From assembly GCF_017833255.1 (NCBI RefSeq), contig NZ_JAFIBU010000001.1, positions 3,962,501 to 4,026,500 of the forward strand: a stretch of DNA of 64,000 nucleotides, written 5' to 3'. This stretch comes from Paenibacillus sp. PvR098. Its GTDB lineage: Bacteria > Bacillota > Bacilli > Paenibacillales > NBRC-103111. How positions within the stretch are numbered: the first letter of the stretch is position 1; each line of letters opens with the position of its first letter. The notes beneath the pieces are model-generated. The model searched no databases, was not told the origin of the DNA, and worked only from the letters and a program-made list of their open reading frames with translations. This document shows, piece after piece, positions 33,718 through 42,516 of this stretch. The position numbers and the translations under genes are program-made.

Positions 33718-34995
33718 TTACAAATTCGGATCTTGCATCCGCCGAAGCTCCTTGAGCGAATAAAAGGTACCCCTCCAATAAATTCCACCCTGTCGAATCG
33801 TCAGCCATACCGAACGGACCACGATGTAACAAAGTAAAGCGATGCTCACTGGAAGCGCAAGCACCTCAGTCCCGCCTTTACCAACGATGGAGCGGATCAG
33901 CAGGAAGTACACGGTAAGCATCAGAAGGAGGGATGCGCCGAATCCTGCAGCCGCCCAGCCGGAAGCCAATACGACGCCTGCAAATGGGAACAAAAACAGC
34001 GCCAACTGTCCGATTACGCCGAGCACAGCGATGCTAATCCGGTAGCTGAAGCCGGAAAATATATTTTTCTCCAGCCCTTGAACGGCATCCCTTAAACTAC
34101 GATACCATTCGACCGAGATATGATGCGCGCCGGAGGCAAGTCTTTGGCGCAGGCGTGCTCGCTTCACCTGCTTCCCAAGCTGGAGGTCGTCGTCCGGACG
34201 CATCGCGATGGCCTTGTGCGTGCCGATTCTTTCATAGGCCCGCCTCGTCAACAAGTTGAAGGCTCCGACTCCCATACCGTGCCGGTGTTGTAAATCATCA
34301 TTCACCCGCCAAGGACGAATAAACAAACATAAAGTAAAAAAGAAATACTGCACGAACGCTTTCAGCCAAAACCCTCGTGCGATAATCCGGGGCGCCAGCG
34401 TCAAGTGATCTGCATGCTGCTCCTGCAGATACCGTACCGCATCTGCGACTGTATTCGGGTCGAACTGCACATCTGCATCGGTAAAGAGCAGATACTTGCC
34501 GCGAGCCTGCAGATAGCCTTGATATAAGGCATGATTTTTGCCAAGCCAGCCTGGAGGCAGCGACGTAATATGAATGACCCGCAGCGGGACGGTGATGCCA
34601 TCCCGGCTTTCCGACCAGCGGCGAAGCTCGTCCAAGCGGTGGCCGGTCGCATCCTGCGAACGGTCGTTCACTGCGATAATTTCGAGCTTCGGATACGTTT
34701 GGTTGAGCAGATGCTTCACCGTATCTGCGATAGAGGATTCCTCCTCTTTGGCAGCGATGATGACGGATACCAGCGGCGTATCCGGAGAAGCAGAGACGGC
34801 GCCCTTGAATGCGGAGGCCGTATGTTCAGTTGGGTTCCCTCGATTCCCGCGTCCGCTCGATTTCTCTATATTAAATCCATGGTTCCCCGCTGAACGGGGA
34901 AGGGTAGACATCCATTTACGGGCCCGAATCGTATCCCACAGCATGAACAGCCAATAACCCAGCGCAGCTAGCGCCCAGACTTCTATAATCCGCAT
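33718..34995 (-). CDS. Membrane-bound family 2 glycosyltransferase
   Basis: A 425-residue GT-A glycosyltransferase. After one N-terminal helix (VWALAALGYWLFMLW) the catalytic domain has PLVSVIIAAKEEESSIADTVKHLLNQTYPKLEIIAVNDRSQDATG, the DxD-like LLFTDADVQFDPNTV, and the acceptor-site AMRPDDDLQLGKQVKRA. Three or more C-terminal helices follow. It resembles the CrtQ-like/hopene glycosyl transferases that attach sugars to lipids or carotenoids; the acceptor here is unknown. A 28-residue membrane peptide gene lies immediately downstream. Confidence 0.88.
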   Translation of the reverse strand: MRIIEVWALAALGYWLFMLWDTIRARKWMSTLPRSAGNHGFNIEKSSGRGNRGNPTEHTASAFKGAVSASPDTPLVSVIIAAKEEESSIADTVKHLLNQTYPKLEIIAVNDRSQDATGHRLDELRRWSESRDGITVPLRVIHITSLPPGWLGKNHALYQGYLQARGKYLLFTDADVQFDPNTVADAVRYLQEQHADHLTLAPRIIARGFWLKAFVQYFFFTLCLFIRPWRVNDDLQHRHGMGVGAFNLLTRRAYERIGTHKAIAMRPDDDLQLGKQVKRARLRQRLASGAHHISVEWYRSLRDAVQGLEKNIFSGFSYRISIAVLGVIGQLALFLFPFAGVVLASGWAAAGFGASLLLMLTVYFLLIRSIVGKGGTEVLALPVSIALLCYIVVRSVWLTIRQGGIYWRGTFYSLKELRRMQDPNL

Positions 34996-35187
34996 CGATC
35001 TACACCTTCGCTTTCCGCCGATCCTGGATGAAATAAACGATAGTTTAGTTGAATTATATCACGCTCAGAAGACGCACAACAAATCTTGAACCAACGATAG
35101 CCATGCGGTATGCTACAAGTGTACATCATCATCATCAGCAGCAGGGCGGTCATTGACAATGATGACGCAGATGGAAGGGGAAAAGGA

Positions 35188-35748
35188 ATGACTAGTGAGC
35201 AGGTCCAGCCGCTCTACCGCAAGAAGCTGAAAGCAGGCGAGCTTCCCGATTTTTTGGAGATGATCCGAAGCCAAGGTATTGGGGCGCAAAATCTGTTGTT
35301 CTTGTGCATCGGTACGGATCGCTCTACCGGCGATGCGCTCGGTCCGCTTGTCGGGACCATGCTGCAGGAAGCGGGCTATCCGCATGTCGTCGGATCGCTG
35401 GAGTTTCCGTTCGATGCGAGCAACATGCGGGAACGGCTGCAAGAAATACCCCCAGGACTGAAAATCGTCGCTATTGACGCCTGTCTGGGTCAGGCGGTGT
35501 CGTTAGGGTGGTATCAAGTATCCAATCGTCCGATTGAGCCGGGTAAATCCGTGGGCAAGCAGCTGCCGCTTGTCGGCGATTATTCGATCGCGGCCATCGT
35601 TAATGTGGATCAGGGGCAAAAATATGCAATTTTACAGAGTACTTCATTATATAGGATCATGACCATGGCGAGGGAAATCGCGAAGGCTATATTCACCGTA
35701 TTTCCGCTGAAAGCCGGATCGGATCGGGAGAAAGAAGGCGGAGCATGA
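35188..35748 (+). CDS. yyaC: Spore protease YyaC
   Basis: A 186-residue protein of the DUF1256/YyaC family, related to the germination protease and hydrogenase-maturation protease fold and made during sporulation. LLFLCIGTDRSTGDALGPLVGTML, AIDACLGQA and GKQLPLVGDYSIAAIVNV are the conserved segments with the acidic metal-site residues. ATG 35188 follows GAAGGGG by seven bases; the frame is open 26 codons upstream without a ribosome site. It overlaps the start of the ABC exporter gene by four bases (ATGA). Its presence supports a spore-forming host. Confidence 0.9.
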   Translation: MTSEQVQPLYRKKLKAGELPDFLEMIRSQGIGAQNLLFLCIGTDRSTGDALGPLVGTMLQEAGYPHVVGSLEFPFDASNMRERLQEIPPGLKIVAIDACLGQAVSLGWYQVSNRPIEPGKSVGKQLPLVGDYSIAAIVNVDQGQKYAILQSTSLYRIMTMAREIAKAIFTVFPLKAGSDREKEGGA

Positions 35749-37577
35749 GGGACGGAGGCATACGTTTTGGAGGGGGACAACACCCAAATGGGTTTCAGAA
35801 CAGAGGGAAAGCGAGTCTAAAGGATGTGTCTGTTGCGCGGATTTACCAATTGTTCAAGGGATACCGCTTGCAGCTTTCGGCCATTCTCGTTCTCGCTCTT
35901 GTCGGAGGAGCCATCGGGCTCGTTCCACCGCTGATTATGCGGGAAATCATTGACACGGCGCTGCCTGAGGGAGACCGACGGCAGCTGCTTTATCTGGTCG
36001 CTCTCATGGGGCTGCTTCCGCTGGTGAGCGGTCTTCTAGGCGTTTGGCAGAACCACGAGAATACGAAGGTCGGACAGGGTGTGATGCGGGACATGAGGCA
36101 ATCGCTGTTCGCCAATCTGCAGAGGCAGTCCATGAGCTTTTTCACGGATGCCAAATCCGGTGAAATCATCCAGCGGTTAACCGGTGACGTTCAGGCCGTT
36201 CAGAATGTGGTGACGACGCTGATCGTCTCTGCGGTTACTCAGTCTGTAATCGTGGTTACATCGATCATCATCTTGTTCGTGCTCGACTGGCGATTGGCCA
36301 TACTTTCCACCGTTATTCTGCCATTATTTATTCTGCCTGTTCGCAAGGTATCTGAAGTGCGCAAACGGCTGCGCGGCGAAACCCAGAAGGTTCGCGGAGA
36401 TATGTCCGCAAGGCTGGGCGAGATTTTTGGCGTGTCCGGAGCGCTGCTCACCCGCATTTTCCAGCAGGAGCCGAGCCAGCAGAAACAGTTCACCCTTCTT
36501 AATGAGAAGGTGATGAACCTGGAGCTGAGGCTCAATCTGGTCGGCCGCTGGTACGGTATGGTCATCGGAGTGCTGGGACCGATTGGAACGGCTTTAATCT
36601 ATTTGTACGGCGGTTGGAAAGTCATTGAAGGGACGATGACGATCGGCAGTATCATTGCCTTTGCCGCTTATCTCGGACGCTTGTACGGCCCGGTGGGAAC
36701 GCTGCTCAATCTGCGGGTAGAGGTCGGAACTGCACTTGGCGTGTTTCAACGGCTGTTTGAATACGAAGACTTAGAGCCCGAGGTAAAGGACTCGGAGCAG
36801 GCTCGTCCGCTTCCGCCGGTCCGGGGGGATGTCGAATTCCGCAATGTTTCGTACGCTTATCAGCCAGAGCGATATGCGCTGCAGAACGTGTCCTTCGAGG
36901 CCCGTCCCGGAGAAGTGGTCGCGATCGTCGGACCAAGCGGAGCGGGCAAATCAACACTGATCGGGATGCTTGCCCGGTTGTATGATCCGACGGATGGAGC
37001 CATTACAGTGGACGGTTACGATATCCGGGAGGTGTCGCTGGACAGCCTGAGGAAGCAGGTCGCGTTCGTCACCCAGGAATCGTTCCTGTTTCACGCCACC
37101 GTGGGGGAGAATTTACTCTTTGCCCGCCAAGAGGCATCGCCTGAAGAAGTGGAGGAAGCATGCCGTAAGGCTTACATTCATGAAATGATCGCAGCCCTGC
37201 CTCAAGGCTACGATACAACGGTCGGTGAGCGAGGTCACCGCTTGTCCGGCGGGGAGCGGCAGCGGCTTGCGATTGCGCGGGCCATCCTGAAGAACCCGCG
37301 TATTCTGATTCTCGATGAGGCGACGTCTCATCTCGATTCCGCATCGGAGGCTTACGTCCAAGCCGCGTTGGATGAGCTGATGCGCGGCCGCACTACGCTC
37401 GTCATTGCCCACCGGCTTTCAACGATATTATCTGCGGACCGTATCGTTGTGCTGGAGGATGGGAGAGTCGCCGAAACCGGACGCCACGGGGACCTGCTCG
37501 AGCGAGGTGGATTATATGCTAAGCTTTACCGAACGCAATTTAACAAAGCTTCCTCCGTGAAGCATGAGTTACAATGA
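35745..37577 (+). CDS. ABC exporter, fused membrane and ATPase domains
   Basis: A 610-residue half-transporter that should act as a dimer, of the MsbA/LmrA/YknU type. Six helices in residues about 45-330 carry the NxxxG-type coupling helices, e.g. SGEIIQRLTGDVQAVQNVV. The ATPase has Walker A VGPSGAGKST, signature RLSGGERQRLAIARAI, Walker B ILILDEATSHLD and switch VIAHRL. The first 30 residues are Gly/Arg-rich and unstructured. It is translationally coupled to yyaC. The exported substrate, whether lipid, peptide or drug, cannot be told. Confidence 0.92.
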   Translation: MRDGGIRFGGGQHPNGFQNRGKASLKDVSVARIYQLFKGYRLQLSAILVLALVGGAIGLVPPLIMREIIDTALPEGDRRQLLYLVALMGLLPLVSGLLGVWQNHENTKVGQGVMRDMRQSLFANLQRQSMSFFTDAKSGEIIQRLTGDVQAVQNVVTTLIVSAVTQSVIVVTSIIILFVLDWRLAILSTVILPLFILPVRKVSEVRKRLRGETQKVRGDMSARLGEIFGVSGALLTRIFQQEPSQQKQFTLLNEKVMNLELRLNLVGRWYGMVIGVLGPIGTALIYLYGGWKVIEGTMTIGSIIAFAAYLGRLYGPVGTLLNLRVEVGTALGVFQRLFEYEDLEPEVKDSEQARPLPPVRGDVEFRNVSYAYQPERYALQNVSFEARPGEVVAIVGPSGAGKSTLIGMLARLYDPTDGAITVDGYDIREVSLDSLRKQVAFVTQESFLFHATVGENLLFARQEASPEEVEEACRKAYIHEMIAALPQGYDTTVGERGHRLSGGERQRLAIARAILKNPRILILDEATSHLDSASEAYVQAALDELMRGRTTLVIAHRLSTILSADRIVVLEDGRVAETGRHGDLLERGGLYAKLYRTQFNKASSVKHELQ

Positions 37578-37613
37578 TGAAGCACTCATTCACTTTATGC
37601 CGGTGATACAGGC

Positions 37614-37641
37614 TTGAAGTTTTCGACCAGGAGTGTATAAT
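37614..37641 (+). promoter_or_regulatory. Promoter of the guanidine-riboswitch operon
   Basis: TTGAAG (37614-37619) and TATAAT (37636-37641) are spaced by 16 and lie just upstream of the ykkC-type riboswitch. Confidence 0.7.
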
Positions 37642-37649
37642 AAGCATCA

Positions 37650-37792
37650 ATTGTATAAAAGGTTTTCTAGGGTTCCGCAACGTTAGTTGGACTGGTCCGA
37701 GAGGAAACTCACAGCTAATCGCTGTGCCACGGAAGGATAAAAACCTGGGAGGATAACGGCCGCAAATGGCAGTTAACTCCGAGGTTTTTATT
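37650..37792 (+). promoter_or_regulatory. Guanidine-I (ykkC) riboswitch with terminator
   Basis: The leader has the ykkC signature blocks in order: TCTAGGGTTCCGCA, TGGACTGGTCCGAGAG, then CCACGGAAGGATAAAAACC and TGGGAGGA. A terminator stem AAAAACCTGGGAG (37739-37751) with CTCCGAGGTTTTT (37777-37789) shares bases with the aptamer's last helix, giving the usual transcriptional ON switch: guanidinium binding prevents the terminator. The genes behind are YkkC/YkkD-like SMR exporters, the classical targets. Confidence 0.92.
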
Positions 37793-37840
37793 TTTTCATA
37801 TGAGAATATCGCATCTTTGGTAAGGGGGAAGTATGTTTCT

Positions 37841-38188
37841 ATGGGTAAACAATGGATACAAGTATGTATAGCCGCGTTATTTGAAGTGATATGGGTTATT
37901 GGCCTGAAGCATTCTGATGATTTTTGGAGCTGGTCTGGCACAGCTATTGCTATCTGGATTAGCTTTTACTTGTTGATAAGAGCAGGAAGAGAACTTCCTG
38001 TCGGAACGGTTTACGCTGTATTTGCGGGACTTGGGACTGCCGGAACCGTTCTCTCCGAAGTGTTGTTTTTCGGTGAGCCGCTAAAGATAGCGAAGCTTAT
38101 TCTTATTGCGGTTCTATTGGCAGGTGTAGTCGGCCTAAAGCTTGTCACCCCGGATAAGCACAGAGTAAAAGGAGCTGAAGCGGAATGA
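37841..38188 (+). CDS. ykkC: SMR guanidinium exporter subunit, YkkC-like
   Basis: A 115-residue four-helix small multidrug resistance protein. [27 protein letters not shown] carries the essential membrane glutamate in helix 1; [29 protein letters not shown] and the terminal VVGLKLVT follow the Gdx/YkkC pattern. ATG 37841 begins the conserved part; GGGGGAAG lies about 11 bases before. A guanidine-I riboswitch controls it. It overlaps ykkD by four bases, and the two products should form a heterodimer, unlike single-gene Gdx proteins. Confidence 0.92.
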   Translation: MGKQWIQVCIAALFEVIWVIGLKHSDDFWSWSGTAIAIWISFYLLIRAGRELPVGTVYAVFAGLGTAGTVLSEVLFFGEPLKIAKLILIAVLLAGVVGLKLVTPDKHRVKGAEAE

Positions 38189-38499
38189 ACTGGGTTTTCC
38201 TTATGCTAGCTGGTGGATTTGAAATGTTCGCTGTGGCGATGATAAATAAAGTAAACAGAGATCGTAATTGGCAATCCATGCTTTTGCTCGTTGCCGGGTT
38301 CGGTGCAAGCTTTTTATTTCTCTCCTTAGCTATGAAGGGCTTACAAATGAGCACAGCATATGCAGTTTGGACTGGAATAGGCGCTTCAGGCGGGGCGATC
38401 TTGGGAATGATTTTCTATGGTGAATCTAAGAATATTATGCGGATCCTTTGTATTGTGGTGGTTCTTGGAGCCGCGGTAGGGCTGAAGCTGGTATCTTGA
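38185..38499 (+). CDS. ykkD: SMR guanidinium exporter subunit, YkkD-like
   Basis: A 104-residue four-helix SMR protein. [27 protein letters not shown] has the helix-1 glutamate, [26 protein letters not shown] is the helix-3 dimer motif. The start overlaps the ykkC stop (ATGA), a sign of coupled translation in fixed ratio. It completes the paired exporter under the riboswitch. A weak CCTCC/GGAGG hairpin follows at about 38515-38533. Confidence 0.92.
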   Translation: MNWVFLMLAGGFEMFAVAMINKVNRDRNWQSMLLLVAGFGASFLFLSLAMKGLQMSTAYAVWTGIGASGGAILGMIFYGESKNIMRILCIVVVLGAAVGLKLVS

Positions 38500-38713
38500 G
38501 AATCAGCTAGAATCCCTCCAAAATAAGTGGAGGCACGTTACATTTTTTCCCATAAAAAATGAGGTGAAGAGTTTTCTGCATAAAAAAGCTGAAAAGCAAG
38601 CCATTCCTGTAAATAGTTCACATAAACGGGTTCGTCCGCATATATAATGGGTATTACTCTTTTAATAAGTAAATTAAGCGACATCGAGTACAGCCATGAA
38701 AGGAGCTATGTCT

Positions 38714-39004
38714 ATGCGTCAAATCAGACATGTTAATATTGCCGATGAGAGCAGCCGTGTGTATTGCTGCTTACGAAATAAAGTAGTCAAGCTCGATGAG
38801 GAACAAAAGAAAGATTTTTGCGGAAAATGCCGTATGTATGCGGGGGATGCCGGAGGTCAAGGCGTAGAATGTGTCTGGGAGGATATGCGCCCTGTAGGCA
38901 ATCCTCACTTGGTGCGGAATCCGGCAGCAGAGCTGCATAGCAACCAAATCAAGCCCGTAGCGAATCATGATCATCTGGCTACATGTATTGTTGTTGCCGG
39001 ATAA
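38714..39004 (+). CDS. Small cysteine-rich hypothetical protein
   Basis: A 96-residue protein without a known family. It contains VYCCLRNKVVKLDEEQKKDFCGKCRMYAGDAGGQGVECVW: five cysteines, with CC and CGKC able to form a zinc site, then a His-containing C-terminus (ANHDHLATCIVV). ATG 38714 is chosen because AAAGGAG lies nine bases ahead; an ATG two codons earlier is too close. It stands alone, with a short hairpin behind it. Confidence 0.6.
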   Translation: MRQIRHVNIADESSRVYCCLRNKVVKLDEEQKKDFCGKCRMYAGDAGGQGVECVWEDMRPVGNPHLVRNPAAELHSNQIKPVANHDHLATCIVVAG

Positions 39005-39008
39005 AAAA

Positions 39009-39027
39009 GAGGTCCGAAGACCTCTCT
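39009..39027. terminator. Short terminator hairpin
   Basis: AGAGGTC and GACCTCT pair around CGAA between convergent genes; the A run on its left serves as U run for the leftward TauE gene. Confidence 0.6.
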
Positions 39028-39028
39028 G

Positions 39029-39805
39029 CTAGGATAGGAATAAATCCCAAAGCTGTTTTCCTATCAGAAGAGTAGTAACGAGAATAAACAACGGCTTAAC
39101 ATATTGGGAGCCTTTACGGATCGCGAACTGCGTACCGACAAGCGCTCCTGCGATCATGGCCAGGCCCATCGGGAGGCCGTAACCCAGGTGCACGGATCCA
39201 AAGACAAAGAACGAAGCCAAACTGGCGATGTTGCTTGCAAAATTTAGCACCCTTGCATTCGCCGATGCGCCTACGAAATCATAGCCAAGCAGCAGAAACA
39301 CAAACAGCAGGAACGATCCGGTACCAGGACCGAAAAAGCCGTCGTAAAAACCGATTACCAAAGCACAAACGGCCGCAGCCAACTTGTGGATGAACGTCAA
39401 CCTGACGGGGTGGCCTGTTCCGTTCCAGTTCTTTTTGAACAAGGTATAGATCAGCACGACAATCAGCAAAACGACCACGAGCGGCCGCAAGAAAGTGGAT
39501 GGAAGCAAGTGAACCGTATACGTGCCTAACGTCGATCCTATGAAGGATAACGGAAACAGCGCGAGTACTATGCGGATGCTGATTTTGCCGGAAAATAAAA
39601 AAGAAGCCGTACTGGTAAAGGACGACAGCGTTCCTCCTAATTTGTTCGTGCCGAGCACCATGCTGGGAGACAATCCAGTCATCAGCAGCGCAGGTACCGA
39701 GATAAGGCCGCCCCCGCCTACCACGGAGTCGATGAAAGCCGCGATAAAGCCGGCAACGACGAGGAAAACGAGCATATCTAAAGATGGCAGTTCCACGAAA
39801 CTCAT
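39029..39805 (-). CDS. TauE/SafE-family anion exporter
   Basis: A 258-residue membrane protein with about eight helices. The family repeat motifs are AGFIAAFIDSVVGGGGLISVPALLMTGLSPSMVLGTNKLGGTLSSFTSTASFLFSG near the N-terminus and GFYDGFFGPGTGSFLLFVFLLLGYDFVGASANARVLNFASN in the second half. Members export sulfite, sulfoacetate or other organosulfur anions; some act in one-carbon or hydrogen-oxidising metabolism. No sulfur genes adjoin it, so the substrate is open. Confidence 0.9.
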   Translation of the reverse strand: MSFVELPSLDMLVFLVVAGFIAAFIDSVVGGGGLISVPALLMTGLSPSMVLGTNKLGGTLSSFTSTASFLFSGKISIRIVLALFPLSFIGSTLGTYTVHLLPSTFLRPLVVVLLIVVLIYTLFKKNWNGTGHPVRLTFIHKLAAAVCALVIGFYDGFFGPGTGSFLLFVFLLLGYDFVGASANARVLNFASNIASLASFFVFGSVHLGYGLPMGLAMIAGALVGTQFAIRKGSQYVKPLFILVTTLLIGKQLWDLFLS

Positions 39806-40119
39806 TCTCCTTCAATCCATTAGCTTTGGAAGACTATCTTCCAGACAACAGATAGAGTATATCTGAATTCCATCATTCCGACAACAGCTAATCCTATTCT
39901 ATTTGTCTCATTGCGCATATGTCGTATCCGTCATATCTTCGTCTCAAGTATTTATTTATACATCATTAATTACATAATCAGGTGAGAGGTATGTTTTGTT
40001 CCAGCCTGCAGGAAGTTAGAGGGCGGCTTGGTTTATATATTCCGTGTCTTTCACACCATAGAGTATCCGCACGCATATACTGGGCGTAACCATACGGATG
40101 CAGTTGGGAGTGTGAGACA
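39806..40119. other. Intergenic region between divergent genes
   Basis: No gene, RNA structure or strong promoter is recognised here. Two AT-rich stretches (around 39890-39975) could hold the divergent promoters. A GAGTGTGAG site precedes the next ATG. Confidence 0.4.
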
Positions 40120-40743
40120 ATGGAACAAGCATATATAGAGGAACATGCAAGAAAGGAAAGGATTATCACGCGAAGGCTGGTGAAGCCGCGGTTGGATATC
40201 AAATATCCTCAGGTGGTGGGTCTTCGGAACGGTTTTGTTCGCCGAATGATAAACAACTCGATATTGGATACGGTATACGATTTAATCCGAATGCAGGGCT
40301 ACGTGCAGGACCCGACCAAATCTTTAACAGGCGGCTACCATATCAAATTGCACCAAAACGGGCTGCTCAGCCTGCTGTACGATAATTACGGCTATGCTAA
40401 AGGAGCAGCTCATGGTATTACGTATCAAAGCTCGCAGACGTTTAGTACGGAGGACGGTACCGAATACAAGTTGGGAGACCTGTTCAAGCCTGGAAGCGAT
40501 TATATTGACCGTTTGTCAGATATCATCAAACGAGAGTTCAAGGCACGGGACATCCCCATGATTGCGGAGTTTCAATCTATCGGTGAGAACCAACCATTCT
40601 ATTTGACCGAGCAAGCGGTTGTAATCTACTTTCAGCTGTATGAATATACCCCTTACGTGTATGGTTTTCCTACGTTTGAGATCCCTTTTCGGGAAGTGAT
40701 GGACATCATAGAACCGAACGGACCGATAGGCAAGCTGTTGTAA
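40120..40743 (+). CDS. DUF3298/DUF4163-type protein, RsiV-like domain
   Basis: A 207-residue protein with the DUF3298 fold: VKPRLDIKYPQVVGLRNGFVRRMINNSI, then HQNGLLSLLYDNYGYAKGAAHGITYQSSQTFSTEDGTEYKLGDLFKPGSDY, and YFQLYEYTPYVYGFPTFEIPFREV. In Bacillus this domain forms the extracellular, lysozyme-sensing part of the anti-sigma factor RsiV. Here no membrane segment or signal peptide precedes it, so it looks like a stand-alone, cytoplasmic or unconventionally placed version. No sigma factor gene is next to it. Confidence 0.8.
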   Translation: MEQAYIEEHARKERIITRRLVKPRLDIKYPQVVGLRNGFVRRMINNSILDTVYDLIRMQGYVQDPTKSLTGGYHIKLHQNGLLSLLYDNYGYAKGAAHGITYQSSQTFSTEDGTEYKLGDLFKPGSDYIDRLSDIIKREFKARDIPMIAEFQSIGENQPFYLTEQAVVIYFQLYEYTPYVYGFPTFEIPFREVMDIIEPNGPIGKLL

Positions 40744-40807
40744 ATAAATAAAGAAACCGGACCCCAGAATTGGTCAAGACCCCATTTAGTAGACATTAAA
40801 AAAGCCT

Positions 40808-41482
40808 CTAGGCTGCAAGCTGGCGTCGGTACTCTACCGGCGTCAGTTTTTTTAATTTTCTTTGTGGTCGCTTTTGGTTATAAAAATGAATATATTCCTC
40901 AATTCGCCTTTGTGCCTCGTCCAAACTTCGTATATCATAAGGATAGAGCCTTTCCGTTTTGAGATGCGAGAAGAAGCTCTCCATCAAGGCATTGTCATAA
41001 CAATTGCCCCTCCGAGACATGCTGATTTGGACGCCAACCTGTGGCAGCATGTCGTGGTAAGCGTAGGACGTGTACTGGAACCCTTGGTCGCTGTGAACGA
41101 TCAATCCAGTCACGTCTTTCGTCTTTTCAAAGGCTTTCGCAAACGTCTCTAGGACGAGCTGGTTATCGTTGCGTAAGCTCATCTGGTAAGCCACGATCTC
41201 GTTATTGAACAAATCTTTAATCGCGGAGAGATACAGCCAGGTGTCTGCTACACGGTACTGGGTGACATCGGTAACCCATTTTTGATTGGGGGCATCTGCT
41301 TCAAAATTATGCTGAAGTACATTCTCCGCAACTCGGTCTCCTACGGATGAAGCGTAGTGACAACGATGCTTGCGACGAATTCGAGAACGTAGTCCCATTT
41401 CCTGCATGAGACGCAACACCTTCTTGTGGTTGATCCAGACCCCTAGGCCATATGCCCCAAGCTTCTTGTACTTTCGCTCCAA
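40808..41482 (-). pseudogene. IS3-family transposase OrfB, N-terminally deleted
   Basis: About 215 residues of an IS150-type DDE transposase. The catalytic residues are all present: D in WVTDVTQYRVADTWLYLSAI, D in IVHSDQGFQYTS, and E in NCYDNALMESFFSHLKTERL; the end is the usual FYNQKRPQRKLKKLTPVEYR. The N-terminal RKYKKLGAYGLG belongs to OrfA and is joined directly to INHKKVLRLMQEMGLRSRIRR of OrfB, showing an internal deletion near 41438. The frame is open to 41482 but lacks its own start. Confidence 0.85.
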
Positions 41483-41622
41483 ATCTTAAGTCGTCCTTCG
41501 TCATGAATATCTAACTGCTTCATAATTTCTCGATGAGTCATTCCATCTAATTTCATCTGAATGGCTTTCATCTTCAACTCTTCACTATACTGCTTCAACT
41601 TCTGACCTTTTTTTACTGGCAT
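41443..41622 (-). pseudogene. IS3-family OrfA, N-terminal fragment
   Basis: A 59-residue remnant beginning MPVKKGQKLKQYSEELKMKA with the helix-turn-helix LDGMTHREIMKQLDIHD. A one-base loss just after GRLKIW shifts it to a stop at 41443; the next correct-frame residues (RKYKKLGAYGLG) are read in the OrfB frame. A 12-bp inverted repeat TGCACCCCTTAG / CTAAGGGGTGCA (41629-41640, 41681-41692) lies between it and the element end. Confidence 0.75.
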
Positions 41623-41799
41623 AAAAAATGCACCCCTTAGATTTTCATCGGATTAACCTAGGGGTTTTCCAATGTCTATTCTAAGGGGTGCACTTTAATG
41701 AGGTCCTATGGTCTTTTCTAAGGTCTATTGAATAACTAATTACGGCTTGTGGAAAAGTAAACATACAAATCAAATTTAGTCACAAGAAGGAGATATGAA

Positions 41800-42021
41800 G
41801 TGCTTACTTATTTACTTTCATTGGCTTTCATCGTTTGCATCGTGTCCCTGATTTGGTCATTGGCCACAATACGCAAACAACGAAATAAGGAATTAGATAA
41901 AGGCTTGAATCCAACAACGGTTAAGCATCAAATTTTGGCAAACCCTATACTCATAGCGTATGTATTGTTTCCAATAGTCGTTGCGTTAGGGGCAGTTCTA
42001 GTCATGTATTTAAATCGTTAA
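41800..42021 (+). CDS. Small two-TM membrane protein
   Basis: A 73-residue protein with two membrane helices, LTYLLSLAFIVCIVSLIWSLATI and ILIAYVLFPIVVALGAVLVMYL, separated by a basic loop RKQRNKELDKGLNPTTVKHQ. GTG 41800 is the start, behind AAGGAG. The next gene begins 12 bases after the stop, so they form an operon. Function unknown. Confidence 0.7.
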   Translation: MLTYLLSLAFIVCIVSLIWSLATIRKQRNKELDKGLNPTTVKHQILANPILIAYVLFPIVVALGAVLVMYLNR

Positions 42022-42033
42022 GTGGAGGATACT

Positions 42034-42342
42034 ATGAACAAATCCAAATATTATGTTTCGGTACAGGCGGCTACCATATTAGAAAACCAAGGTGATGCGG
42101 CATACGAATTTGAGATAGAGGCTACACCTGAGGAAATTTTAAAACTTGAAGAACTGTTTGAGGAACGGCTGGACATTGAGGATGATAATTATATTAGAGC
42201 TCACATCCCGGGGGTTCCCTATCATCATGATGCGCCGAATGATCAATATGAGCTTAGCTTACACGACATTTATTCATTGGTCTATGATTTGGGTACAGCA
42301 GAAACCAAAAAGCATATTGAGAGCATGCAAATTTTAACCTGA
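42034..42342 (+). CDS. Small acidic hypothetical protein
   Basis: A 102-residue soluble, acidic protein. It has YYVSVQAATILENQGDAAYEFEIEATPEEILKLEELFEERLDIEDDNYIRAHIPGVPYHHDAPNDQYELSLHDIYSLVYDLGT, resembling conserved Bacillales proteins of unknown function. ATG 42034 follows GTGGAGG at seven bases. It is co-transcribed with the small membrane protein gene before it. A terminator follows. Confidence 0.65.
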   Translation: MNKSKYYVSVQAATILENQGDAAYEFEIEATPEEILKLEELFEERLDIEDDNYIRAHIPGVPYHHDAPNDQYELSLHDIYSLVYDLGTAETKKHIESMQILT

Positions 42343-42383
42343 AGCGGCTTAACCCAATCAAGAAAATGGTTTCGTCATACGTG

Positions 42384-42417
42384 AAGGCCCTAAATGATAA
42401 ACCGCATAGGGCTTTTT
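42384..42417 (+). terminator. Rho-independent terminator
   Basis: AAGGCCCTA (42384-42392) pairs with TAGGGCTTT (42407-42415) with one wobble, then TT. Confidence 0.7.
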
Positions 42418-42516
42418 GGTATACTTGTTTGGTTGCTGTAGGTTGAGTTTATGAAGCGATTCTATTACTATTAATGATATCAGGGTAGGGAATGTCACTT
42501 CACGAAGGATGTTATC

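Larger units (their letters stand above)
40778..41705 (-). mobile_element. IS3-family (IS150-like) element, internally deleted
   Basis: The element is bounded by imperfect inverted ends GACCCCATT (40778-40786) and the reverse complement of AATGAGGTC (41697-41705). At about 930 bp it is some 500 bp shorter than intact IS150 relatives. The start of OrfA and the C-terminal catalytic part of OrfB remain, but the end of OrfA and the start of OrfB are gone. I see no convincing target duplication. Confidence 0.75.
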
